Origin: Prevotellaceae bacterium
GTDB taxonomy: Bacteria; Bacteroidota; Bacteroidia; Bacteroidales; Bacteroidaceae
Assembly: GCA_030523505.1 (NCBI GenBank)
Contig: JAUNIK010000026.1
Span: forward strand, 2,710-13,776
Reading direction: 5' to 3'
DNA length: 11,067 nt
The position numbers and the translations under genes are program-made. This document shows positions 1 to 7,769 of this stretch, piece by piece. The notes under the pieces are model-generated. The model worked only from the letters and a program-made list of their open reading frames with translations, did no database searches and was not told where the DNA came from. Numbering within the stretch: position 1 is the first letter of the stretch; each line of letters begins with the position of its first letter.

Positions 1-723
1 CAGATACAGCTCAACTACCTCGACTGGGACTTCGCCGACGAGATGTCCGACAGCAATGTCGATGGTTCGTATCTTTACGCAGAACTCCAGAAGAAAGGCA
101 TACAGAGTGTCATCATGGAACCGCTCCTCGGTGGTCGATTGGCAAATGTCCCACAGTTCGTAGCCCGCGCAATGAAGAAACGCCGCCCAGAGAAGAGCGT
201 TGCCTCATGGGCATTCCGCTATGCAGGAACACCAGAGGGCGTGCTCACCGTGCTCTCGGGCATGACATATATGGAGCACCTCAAGGACAACCTCCTGTCG
301 TTCTCGCCACTCGAACCATGTTCCGACGACGAGCGCACATTCCTCGAGGACACTATGGCAAAGGAACTGTTCCAGATGGAGAATATCCCTTGCAACGACT
401 GTAAATACTGCATGCCTTGTCCTTACGGCATTGACATCCCTAAGATCTTCACCCACTACAACAAGTGCAAGAACGAGGGTACTCTGCCAATGAACCCAGA
501 GAACAAGGAGTACAGCAAGTTGCGCAGGAACTATCTCATCGGTCTTGACCGCACAGTGCCAAAACTCCGTCAGGCAAGCCACTGTGTAGGTTGCGGACAG
601 TGCACACCACACTGTCCACAGCAGATAAAAATCCCTGAGCAGTTGCAGAAGATTGATAAGTTCGTGGAAAAACTGAAGCTTAACGGTTTGGAACTACCAA
701 AGCATCAAGCACCAGAAGAGTAG
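1..723 (+). CDS. Aldo/keto reductase with C-terminal 4Fe-4S ferredoxin-like domain (5' truncated)
   Basis: The frame is open from the first base and ends at TAG, giving 240 residues with no start in view; the ATG at 43 is internal, since the codons before it (QIQLNYLDWDF) read like AKR barrel sequence. Seen: the end of the TIM barrel (GIQSVIMEPLLGGRLAN, then SVASWAFRYAGTPEGVLTVLSGM), followed by two cysteine clusters, C131-C134-C137-C140 (CxxCxxCxxC, followed by PYGIDIP) and C195-C198-C201-C205 (CxxCxxCxxxC, followed by PQQIKIP). These are typical of two [4Fe-4S] clusters in the ferredoxin-tailed 'predicted oxidoreductase' branch of the AKR superfamily (COG1453-like), usually about 380-470 residues, so roughly 40% of the protein is missing. 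The catalytic Asp-Tyr-Lys-His residues would lie upstream and cannot be checked. It is probably a cytoplasmic NAD(P)H- or ferredoxin-linked reductase; the substrate is unknown. Its 3' end overlaps the convergent trmO by 44 bp. Family certain, substrate not. Confidence 0.93.
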   Translation, partial: QIQLNYLDWDFADEMSDSNVDGSYLYAELQKKGIQSVIMEPLLGGRLANVPQFVARAMKKRRPEKSVASWAFRYAGTPEGVLTVLSGMTYMEHLKDNLLSFSPLEPCSDDERTFLEDTMAKELFQMENIPCNDCKYCMPCPYGIDIPKIFTHYNKCKNEGTLPMNPENKEYSKLRRNYLIGLDRTVPKLRQASHCVGCGQCTPHCPQQIKIPEQLQKIDKFVEKLKLNGLELPKHQAPEE

Positions 724-1366
724 AATCCTCTACACGGAAATGAATATCGCGACCTCCAAAAGGCATTCCATATGTCTTTTGGGGGTTGTTTTGATAATGT
801 GGGCGTGGATCCAGTTCAAGCACCTTTCTCAACGCCTTAACCTCCTCATCTGTGAAAAGCGCTGCTATATCCTCAGGAATAACCACCTGAAGACGCTTTA
901 TCGGATTGCTGTCAACGAATCCGCTACGCACACCGACATGGCTGTCGGCATACTCCACATACGGCTTGATGTCGTATATAGGAGTGCCATCCATCAGGTC
1001 AGCCCCACTGACATGCAGCACCGGACCGTCCTTGCTCTCCCACTCCACTCTGTCGAGCTTCACTGAGGAAAGACCGATATTGTTTGGGCGGAACGGCGAA
1101 CGGGTGGCGAAAACACCCACCTTCTCGTTGCCTCCAAGAACGGGAGGACGCACAACGGGTGAGTTGGCCTTGTGGCTGTTGGCAGAAAACTCCCATATAA
1201 GCCACAGAAAATCAAAACCCTCAATACCGCGAATGTAATCAACATTGCGGTACTGAGGTTCAAAGATTATCTCACCCTTCAGTTCCTCTACCAGTCCCGA
1301 TTGCTTGGGAATGCCAAACTTGGAACTGAAGGGTGAGCGGAATCGTGCTATCGGATTAATTTGCAT
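680..1366 (-). CDS. trmO: tRNA (N6-threonylcarbamoyladenosine(37)-N6)-methyltransferase TrmO
   Basis: A 228-residue protein of the TrmO/TsaA (YaeB) family, which uses S-adenosylmethionine to N6-methylate t6A37 in tRNAs reading ACY threonine codons; cytoplasmic. Seen: N-terminal INPIARFRSPFSSKFGIPKQ, the family core VRPPVLGGNEKVGVFATRS followed by PFRPNNIGLS (about residues 72-100), DLMDGTPIYDIKPY (123-136) and the C-terminal DPRPHY...KTYG...FRV segment (186-212). Length and all blocks match E. coli TrmO (235 aa) as I remember it, so it is complete. The frame extends 25 codons further upstream, but the start at 1366 is chosen because homology begins there and GGAGG (1370-1374) precedes it by 3 bases, a short spacing. 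That start lies inside the end of the GH38 gene (11-base overlap), implying co-transcription and possible translational coupling. The stop lies inside the convergent reductase gene. Confidence 0.93.
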   Translation of the reverse strand: MQINPIARFRSPFSSKFGIPKQSGLVEELKGEIIFEPQYRNVDYIRGIEGFDFLWLIWEFSANSHKANSPVVRPPVLGGNEKVGVFATRSPFRPNNIGLSSVKLDRVEWESKDGPVLHVSGADLMDGTPIYDIKPYVEYADSHVGVRSGFVDSNPIKRLQVVIPEDIAALFTDEEVKALRKVLELDPRPHYQNNPQKTYGMPFGGRDIHFRVEDSTLLVLDALVVPNR

Positions 1367-4300
1367 ATACCTCCAACTCTGAGAATGCACAGTAGTCGCG
1401 TGCTGTCTGATCCTCTGGAGCAGGAACATACAGGCGAACATACTTTGCCTTCACTGGCGACACCTTGCGTACAACATCCTTCTCCTTATTGTCCTTCACA
1501 GCATCAACTGTTGTCCAGTCCTCAGACTCTGAGTTGCGAACCTGCAAAGAGAAGTTTGGCAACACAAACTGACGACCTTCTGTGCCACAACTAACGAGGT
1601 TCCAGCCTGTAACATCGCGAGTCTCACCAAGGTCGAATGTAACATAGTGAGGCCCCTTTGCACGGTCAAACCACATTGTCTCAATGTCACCATCAACAAC
1701 ATTGCTCACATCAATACGCATGCGGTTGTTGTTCTGGGCATTAGCATCCACTGGAGCATGGCGACCAGAATCGTCGATGAGAGTAGCCTTCTTGAGGATA
1801 TTCTCCTTCTGCATCTCAGCCTCGTATGCATTGCCGATATTACCTGTAGTGAACATCTCGCTTGCAGGAGTAACGGTGTAAGCCTCGTTGGCAACAGTTG
1901 CGGCAAACACCACAACCTGACGGTTTGTTGGAAGAACAACCGATGTAGCACCCTTTGGAATGTCAACACCACACTTGAACATATATGTGAAGTCGTAAGG
2001 CATATCCTCATCGAATACATGGCGGTGTGTACCAACATAAGCCACCTGAGCGTCCTTTACATAACCCTCAACCTGACCTTCATGTCCCCACTGGCCGTAG
2101 AAACCTGAGTAGTAAGGCACAGAAACTGTCTGCTCACCAACATTCTGAACTACGTTCTTCTTGCCAGGAACGAGGAAACTGACCTTTGCTGTCTGGTCGC
2201 CACGTGTTGATGCTGCAAGGAAGTACAACTTGTTGTAGCCTGCAGGGAGTTCGATAGTATCGCCTTTACATGTGTAACCGGTCTTGTGGTCAAGATCCTG
2301 GATTGTGAAATGGATACCATCAACGGTGAGACCGTCCTTTGGCATCAACTCAGCAGCGTATGAACGACCGCCCTCGAAGTTGCCTGCAGCACGGAAATCA
2401 TTCCATGAGAAGCAATACTTGTTCCATGGGAGTTCAAGGCTCTTTGTTGCAATCTCCTTCACATCACGACCATTGCCGAATGTGAGCTTGTAAGTCTTCA
2501 CACCAAAGCCCTTTACATCGATGTTGAGCGAACTGCCTGAATAAGCAGCATCACCGAGAGTCTTCTCTGTACCGTCAGCCTCAACAGCCTTTGCGATAGG
2601 TGCTACGAAGTTCACCTTTGCGGTCTGTGCCGAACCAGAGTTCTCGTAAACACGGAGCACATACTCATCGCTTGCCTCTGCCTTCTTGAATGCACGGATG
2701 GTTACATTCTTGTTGTCGCAGTTGAGGAATGAGTACTGCTTGCCCAACTCACCGGCATGCTTTGTAGTTTCATAAGCACGGATTGGCGAGTTCAGCTGTG
2801 TGCTCTGCTCGAAAACTAAGCCCTTGTCGAGAGCGCCCTTATGACCGATGATAGAATATGTGAACTCGTGATGACCGAAGTCCTGACGGTTCTGATAAGA
2901 ATAGTTGCGGCCTACCTCTGGAGACCAGAGCAATGACAGACGGATATTGTTGTCGGCAGGCTTGTCCCAACCGTACTTGCAGTTGTTGATGACAGTAACA
3001 CCATAGTCGCCCGACTTGTCTGTGAGGTCAGTCCACTCATGTGAATAAACCTCATACTTGTGAGCCTCATTGTTGCAACGGTCAACAGAACCCAAGCCGA
3101 GGTCGTAGGTAGCGTTAGGATTGCTTACAGTGAGAGGGAACTCAGTCTTAAGGAGCGAGTTGTATGATCTCCACTCGATTTCGTTATAGAAGTCGATACG
3201 GTCAGCGAGGTTACCCTCATAGAGGCGCACATACTGAGCAATCTCCGACTCGCCGTAACGCTTGCTCACCTTGACGGTCTTACGCAAAGCACCATCTTCC
3301 ACGAGCTTCACGCTCACGCCCTCGTTCACAACATTATAGTTGCCATCGACAGTAGCCTTGAGGATTTCCCATGCAGGCCAAGCCTCGCTCTTGCACTCTG
3401 TGAAGACAATCATACCGATAGCCTTGCCCTGCTCAACGAGTTCCTTGCCATAGCGCTTGTCAACGATTGATGAAAGGTTACCGTTCTTGTCGAAGGTGAG
3501 TTTGTAAACAGAGTTCTCAACGGTGTTCACATCCTTCGAAACCTGTGGCGCAGCCTTGCCACCAGCCTTTACTGAATAAACTGCGAAACCTGTTGAAGGA
3601 ACTGTTGCATCAACGAGCAAGTGCTTCTTGCCCTTTGTATCGGTCACAACCTGCGAAGCAACCTTCTTGCCTGAAGGGTCGGTAACGGTGTAACTTGCAG
3701 CCATATTGCCGAGAACAACATCAGCAACAGTCTTCTGCTGGAAACCGTCTGGATTGAAGAATACTACTGGGGTACCAGCCACCTGTGTATTGAGGAGATC
3801 AGCAACACCGCTGACAGCGCTCTTTGTGATATCCGAATAACGGCTCATGTCGATAAGTTCATCGTTCCAAGAGAACTCATAAGCGCGTGGGATAGAAGTA
3901 CCAGGGAGGTCGTCGTGGAACTGATGGAGCAATACGCTTCTCCAGATCTCGGTGATTGTCTGACGAGGATAAGCACGCTTTCCAAGCCATTCTGCCACAA
4001 TGCTTGAGCGCTCGGCAGCATCAGCAAGGTGCTCGTTCTGGCGGTTGTAGAGCTTCATCGCAGCCTGTGATGTATAGCAACCTACACCATGAACATCCAT
4101 ATAGAGCTCGCCCTTGAATGTAGGCAACTCTGGGTGCTTGTCGAATGGAAGATAATCCTTATAAAGCTGATCACTGGTAGAAGAGATGATCTTCACAGGA
4201 CCGTTGCCAGCGATGCCCTTCTCCAATGACTGAACAGAAGGAACATTTGGTGAACCGCCGGTATCACCAGTTCCGTAATAACGCATGCCAATGCCGGTAG

Positions 4301-5012
4301 TGCTCTGCGACATCTCTTTGTAGAGTTGCTCGTCGTTGGAAAGGTCGATGTCTGCGTAACGCTTGCCATAGTCGAAGGCATGAGCCATCATGATACGGTT
4401 GCCGTCGATACCCTCCCAGAGACCTACTGTATAAGGGTACTTCTCAAGTTTCTGATCGTAGAACTTGTTGGTACGCCACTGGAGTTTCTGTGAAGAGAAA
4501 CCGATCAAACCGCAGTGTGCTGCGATTGATGGGTAGTTGTAAGGGAATCCGAAACAGTCAGGCAGGAAGAAGTCTGTTGACTCCAAGCCGTACTCATCGC
4601 GGAAATACTGCTGACCGAGCAGTGTGTTGCGGAACAACGACTCGGATGCAGCGATGATTGTTTCTGTTGCATCCCAACTGGTACCGGTAAGATGCCAGCG
4701 ACCGTTGAGGACATACTTCTTCACCTCATCATATTCTTTTGGGAAATACTCCTTCATCCATGCATACTTGATAGCGCCCTCGAAGTTGAAGATGTAATCA
4801 GGGTAGTTGCGCAACAGATGAAGATTCTGGCGGATGGTCTTTGGGATATACTCACGGATAGTGGTCTGAATATCCCAGTTCCATTGAGTGTCAAGATGTG
4901 CGTCAGCCACCATATAAGCAGTCTTCTGCTCTTTTGGTTCCTGAGCATCCTGAGCCATAACAGCCGACGAGAGGAATAATCCCGCAGCCATAACTAAAAG
5001 CTTAGTTCTCAT
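1356..5012 (-). CDS. Secreted GH38 alpha-mannosidase with C-terminal discoidin/CBM32-like domain
   Basis: A 1218-residue exported glycoside hydrolase family 38 protein. Seen: signal peptide (MRTKLLVMAAGLFLSSAVMA, cleavage near A20/Q21); N-terminal catalytic domain opening with the zinc motif H39-L-D41 in DAHLDTQWNWD; LPDCFGFPYNYP, with D152 as the expected nucleophile and zinc ligand; and H366 in LLHQFHDDLPGTS, the equivalent of the last zinc ligand. All four expected active-site residues are therefore present. A central helical region and large beta-sandwich domains follow, and residues ~1085-1218 resemble an F5/8-type-C (CBM32-like) module (VVDGDIETMWF...HYVTFDLGE...KAKYVRLYV...FSELEVY). 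GH38 enzymes are zinc-dependent retaining alpha-mannosidases acting on N-glycan or mannan mannose; this one probably works in the periplasm or at the cell surface. Linkage specificity cannot be read. There is no SusC/SusD pair beside it. The leader is A-rich without a Shine-Dalgarno. It may be co-transcribed from mutS2 across a 98-bp gap; trmO overlaps its end. Confidence 0.93.
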   Translation of the reverse strand: MRTKLLVMAAGLFLSSAVMAQDAQEPKEQKTAYMVADAHLDTQWNWDIQTTIREYIPKTIRQNLHLLRNYPDYIFNFEGAIKYAWMKEYFPKEYDEVKKYVLNGRWHLTGTSWDATETIIAASESLFRNTLLGQQYFRDEYGLESTDFFLPDCFGFPYNYPSIAAHCGLIGFSSQKLQWRTNKFYDQKLEKYPYTVGLWEGIDGNRIMMAHAFDYGKRYADIDLSNDEQLYKEMSQSTTGIGMRYYGTGDTGGSPNVPSVQSLEKGIAGNGPVKIISSTSDQLYKDYLPFDKHPELPTFKGELYMDVHGVGCYTSQAAMKLYNRQNEHLADAAERSSIVAEWLGKRAYPRQTITEIWRSVLLHQFHDDLPGTSIPRAYEFSWNDELIDMSRYSDITKSAVSGVADLLNTQVAGTPVVFFNPDGFQQKTVADVVLGNMAASYTVTDPSGKKVASQVVTDTKGKKHLLVDATVPSTGFAVYSVKAGGKAAPQVSKDVNTVENSVYKLTFDKNGNLSSIVDKRYGKELVEQGKAIGMIVFTECKSEAWPAWEILKATVDGNYNVVNEGVSVKLVEDGALRKTVKVSKRYGESEIAQYVRLYEGNLADRIDFYNEIEWRSYNSLLKTEFPLTVSNPNATYDLGLGSVDRCNNEAHKYEVYSHEWTDLTDKSGDYGVTVINNCKYGWDKPADNNIRLSLLWSPEVGRNYSYQNRQDFGHHEFTYSIIGHKGALDKGLVFEQSTQLNSPIRAYETTKHAGELGKQYSFLNCDNKNVTIRAFKKAEASDEYVLRVYENSGSAQTAKVNFVAPIAKAVEADGTEKTLGDAAYSGSSLNIDVKGFGVKTYKLTFGNGRDVKEIATKSLELPWNKYCFSWNDFRAAGNFEGGRSYAAELMPKDGLTVDGIHFTIQDLDHKTGYTCKGDTIELPAGYNKLYFLAASTRGDQTAKVSFLVPGKKNVVQNVGEQTVSVPYYSGFYGQWGHEGQVEGYVKDAQVAYVGTHRHVFDEDMPYDFTYMFKCGVDIPKGATSVVLPTNRQVVVFAATVANEAYTVTPASEMFTTGNIGNAYEAEMQKENILKKATLIDDSGRHAPVDANAQNNNRMRIDVSNVVDGDIETMWFDRAKGPHYVTFDLGETRDVTGWNLVSCGTEGRQFVLPNFSLQVRNSESEDWTTVDAVKDNKEKDVVRKVSPVKAKYVRLYVPAPEDQTARDYCAFSELEVYAN

Positions 5013-5049
5013 AGGTTTTTGTTTTTGGGGTTTAATATTAATTGTTTTT

Positions 5050-5114
5050 TCGAGATTTCGAGATTTTCGAGTAATCGAGTAATCGAATTATCGAGTTATC
5101 GGGGATTCGATTAA
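5050..5114. repeat. Eight tandem degenerate 8-bp TCGAG-type units between mutS2 and the GH38 gene
   Basis: Read on the plus strand, the gap is a run of units each starting with TCG: TCGAGATT, TCGAGATTT, TCGAGTAA, TCGAGTAA, TCGAATTA, TCGAGTTA, TCGGGGAT, TCGATTAA. The period is 8 bp throughout except for one 9-bp unit. The last unit includes the mutS2 stop codon (TTA at 5111-5113 on this strand). TCGA is itself palindromic, so every good unit offers the same four bases on both strands. The array fills most of the 98-bp intergenic space. The remainder (5013-5049) is the A-rich leader of the GH38 gene, in which I found no TAnnTTTG promoter element and no convincing terminator hairpin. Function unknown: possibly a protein-binding array, a slippage-generated repeat, or the remnant of a dispersed repeat. 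Confidence 0.75.
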
Positions 5115-7675
5115 AACTCCACAACCGTGATGCCGGCACCGCCGAACTGCACATGCTCATCACGGTAATGTGCCACATTAGGCACAGTACCCAGATATTG
5201 ACGGATTAGCTGACGCAGAATACCGTTACCCTTGCCGTGGAGGATTCTCACCTGCTGCACTCCCACGAGGATTGCATCATCGATGAAATACATAACGGCG
5301 TTCAGTGCTTCGTCGCCACGCATTCCGCGTACATCTATCTCATGACGGAAGTTATTACGACGGTCGTCGATAGCCGAACGAGTGGAACTTGACACATGGA
5401 TATCATTCAGGTCGGCATGGCGCTCAGCCTGGTTTACATTCTGTGGCTGTGCCTGCTGAGCAGGAGCCTGTTCCAAGCGTTCGAGTCGCATCTTTGTACG
5501 CATATCGCCAAAGATGACCGTAGCCATCTTTCCGTCAATCTTCTCTACCTTACCCACCGTGGTCAAGCCCTTTATCCTCACCTCCGAACCAACGGTCAGC
5601 GAGTCTTTCTTCAGTGTAAGGTCCTCGGCTTTGAGTGCCGGTCCCTGCTGTGCAGTCTGTCCTGCCTCGCTCTGCTTCTTGGCTTTATCCTCCATACGCT
5701 TTGCGTGGCGCTCCTTACGTGCTTTTATCTGCTCTATCTTACGGGCAATCTTCTCATCCTCGGCCTTGGTGTCGATGTCCTTCATCTCCTCACGGAAAGC
5801 ATTGAGCTCTTCGCGAATCTTTCGGGTGGCTTCCTTTTCTGCCTGCTGCTCACGGATCTCACGGATAGCATTCTCTATTCGCTTGTTGGTTTCCTGCAAC
5901 AGTTCCTGAGCCTGCTCCTTCGCCCTACGGAGAATAGCCTTACGCTCCTGTTCAATATCAGTGATATTCGACTCGTAGCGGTCGATGGTGCGCTGCATGT
6001 CCTTCTCGCGCTGATGGATGGTCTGGCGCTTCGACTCCCAGTAACGCTTGTCGCGAACGATGTCCTGAAGATACTTGTCAGACTGGATATAGTCCTGACC
6101 CACAATCTCCGAGGCATCTGCTATCACTTCCTCCGGAATACCGGTCTTGCGGGCTATCTCGATTGCGAACGACGAACCCGGACGGCCAATCTGCAACTGG
6201 AACAATGCCTGCATCTCATGACGGTCGTAGAGCATCGCACCATTCACCACTTCTTCGTGATCATCGGCAAAATGCTTCAGGTTCTGATAGTGGGTTGTGA
6301 TAACACCGAAGGCTTTCTTCTTCCAGAACTGTTTCAGCACAGACTCGGCAATGGCACCGCCAATCTGCGGTTCTGTACCAGTACCGAACTCATCGATTAA
6401 TAATAATGTGTAGCCCGATGCCACCTTCATCATCTGCTTCATGTTCTGCAGATGCGATGAATATGTAGAGAGGTCGTTCTCAAGACTCTGCTCATCACCG
6501 ATATCAATCATGATGTCGTGGAACACGCCACACTTGGAGTTTTCCTTCACAGGAATCGGCAATCCGCACTGGAGCATATACTGCAACAGACCGGTGGTCT
6601 TCAGGCATACCGACTTACCACCGGCATTCGGTCCCGAGATGATAAGTATGCGGCCGGTCTTGGTCAGTGTGATATCAAGAGGAACAATATTCTTGCCATG
6701 CTTCTTGAGCGATGCTTCGAGCAACGGATGTCGAGCCTGAACAAAATCAATCATCGGTTCGTCGCTCAACTCCGGTTCGATAGCCTGGAACTTCTCTGCC
6801 ATCAGCATCTTGGCACGTATGAAATCGATATGTGCTAACAGTTTGTAGGACGCCACGATGTACTTCACATCAGGACGGAGAATCTTTGCAAACTCAGTGA
6901 GAATGCGTATCACCTCTTTGCGCTCCTCGCTTTCCAGTTCGCGTATCTTATTGTTTGCCTCAACCACCTGTGTCGGTTCAACAAAGGCTGTACGACCAGT
7001 GGCACTCTCATCGTGCACTATTCCAGGAATCTTTCGCTTGTGAGCCGGAGCAATAGGAATGACGAGGCGACCATCACGCAGTGCTGGAGTGACATCCTTA
7101 TCCACGAGTCCATCCTGCTGAGCCTGACGGAGAATGCTCGCGAGCACACGCGACACGCTTCCCTCAGCCTGTTTCAGTTCACGGCGCACCATAGCGAGTT
7201 TCGGACTCGCAGCATCGCGAATCTTACCGTATTTATCGAGAATCTGGTCAATACGCTGAATGATATAAGGGAATGTCATCACCTCCTCAGCAAGCATCTG
7301 CAACTGAGGGTACTTCACTTCCTCGCCAAGGGTGAACTCCTCTGGCGCGAGAATCTGCTTTATCTTATGGATTGTATCAAGCGAACGACGAAGATCAAAG
7401 AGTTCTGATTCATCGAGATGTGTGTTTTCGAGGCGCAGGCGACTGACGCTCTTGCGCATATCAAAGAAATAGGACAATGGGAAGTCCTCGCGCTCCTCCA
7501 TAAGTCGGCGGAACTCGCGAACCTGACTGAGCAGATCAGCGATGACCACTGCCTCGTCGCAGAACTCCATGCCATTGACCATCTCAATACCGAGATTCGA
7601 CATACAGTTCTCGCGAAGAATAGTGCGTATTTCCGCAAAGCCTACCTTTGATTCAAAATTTGTTGGGTATATCAT
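5111..7675 (-). CDS. mutS2: Endonuclease/recombination-control ATPase MutS2
   Basis: An 854-residue MutS2 with the full family architecture. Seen: N-terminal MutS core and lever helices (~1-330), including the family stretch RDGRLVIPI and HDESATGRTAFVEP; ABC-type ATPase with Walker A GPNAGGKS (348-355), the STYSSHL signature region (403-409), Walker B LLLIDEFGTGTEP (424-436) and the TTHYQNLK switch (460-467); a long charged coiled-coil region (~545-665); a KOW-like segment (SLTVGSEVRIKGLTTVGKV, ~692-710); and a C-terminal Smr domain (~778-854) with IDVRG (780-784) and HGKGNG (813-818). MutS2 proteins bind branched DNA and suppress homologous recombination in some species, and in Firmicutes also act on collided ribosomes; the role in this organism is inferred. 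The start at 7675 gives the expected N-terminus. Its own promoter lies immediately upstream. Length is slightly above the ~780-790 of Bacillus, mainly from the linkers. Confidence 0.96.
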   Translation of the reverse strand: MIYPTNFESKVGFAEIRTILRENCMSNLGIEMVNGMEFCDEAVVIADLLSQVREFRRLMEEREDFPLSYFFDMRKSVSRLRLENTHLDESELFDLRRSLDTIHKIKQILAPEEFTLGEEVKYPQLQMLAEEVMTFPYIIQRIDQILDKYGKIRDAASPKLAMVRRELKQAEGSVSRVLASILRQAQQDGLVDKDVTPALRDGRLVIPIAPAHKRKIPGIVHDESATGRTAFVEPTQVVEANNKIRELESEERKEVIRILTEFAKILRPDVKYIVASYKLLAHIDFIRAKMLMAEKFQAIEPELSDEPMIDFVQARHPLLEASLKKHGKNIVPLDITLTKTGRILIISGPNAGGKSVCLKTTGLLQYMLQCGLPIPVKENSKCGVFHDIMIDIGDEQSLENDLSTYSSHLQNMKQMMKVASGYTLLLIDEFGTGTEPQIGGAIAESVLKQFWKKKAFGVITTHYQNLKHFADDHEEVVNGAMLYDRHEMQALFQLQIGRPGSSFAIEIARKTGIPEEVIADASEIVGQDYIQSDKYLQDIVRDKRYWESKRQTIHQREKDMQRTIDRYESNITDIEQERKAILRRAKEQAQELLQETNKRIENAIREIREQQAEKEATRKIREELNAFREEMKDIDTKAEDEKIARKIEQIKARKERHAKRMEDKAKKQSEAGQTAQQGPALKAEDLTLKKDSLTVGSEVRIKGLTTVGKVEKIDGKMATVIFGDMRTKMRLERLEQAPAQQAQPQNVNQAERHADLNDIHVSSSTRSAIDDRRNNFRHEIDVRGMRGDEALNAVMYFIDDAILVGVQQVRILHGKGNGILRQLIRQYLGTVPNVAHYRDEHVQFGGAGITVVEF

Positions 7676-7679
7676 ACTA

Positions 7680-7711
7680 CAAAAGTAGTTTTTTTATATG
7701 AGATAACAAAA
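7680..7711 (-). promoter_or_regulatory. Bacteroidota-type promoter for mutS2, abutting the start codon
   Basis: On the minus strand TTTTG (7707-7711) and TACTTTTG (7680-7687) are separated by exactly 19 bases. This fits the Bacteroidota housekeeping sigma consensus of TTTG (-33) and TAnnTTTG (-7) with about 17-23 bases between. The -7 element ends only four bases before the mutS2 ATG (7673-7675), so transcription would begin at or within a few bases of the start codon. The -7 element also sits in a perfect inverted repeat, ACTAC-AAAA-GTAGT (7676-7689). No Shine-Dalgarno sequence fits in the space. The match to consensus is direct; promoter activity is inferred. Confidence 0.6.
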
Positions 7712-7725
7712 GAATAGAACTGTTA

Positions 7726-7746
7726 TTTTTGTAATTAATACAAAAA
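7726..7746. other. AT-rich inverted repeat between the barrel-protein gene and mutS2
   Basis: TTTTTGTA (7726-7733) and TACAAAAA (7739-7746) are perfect reverse complements around a five-base ATTAA centre. The structure lies between the stop of the outer-membrane protein gene (7770) and the mutS2 promoter. The stem has only one G-C pair, so it would be a weak transcription terminator; it could equally be an operator or chance in AT-rich DNA. I see no conventional GC-rich terminator in this 94-bp gap. Confidence 0.35.
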
Positions 7747-7769
7747 AGACAATAAAAACGATATTCTTT

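Noticed and set aside
1367..1441. A 25-residue N-terminal extension of TrmO starting at 1441
   Set aside because: The extension lies inside the mannosidase gene, does not resemble the family, and the homologous N-terminus plus GGAGG point to 1366.
5050..5114. CRISPR-like array
   Set aside because: The period is only 8 bp with no room for spacers and no cas genes nearby; it is a short degenerate tandem repeat.
5396..6400. A 334-codon open frame on the plus strand opposite mutS2
   Set aside because: It is Leu-rich with no recognisable domain and lies wholly antisense to the well-supported mutS2; the composition is what the complement of Glu/Lys/Gln-rich coiled-coil codons gives.
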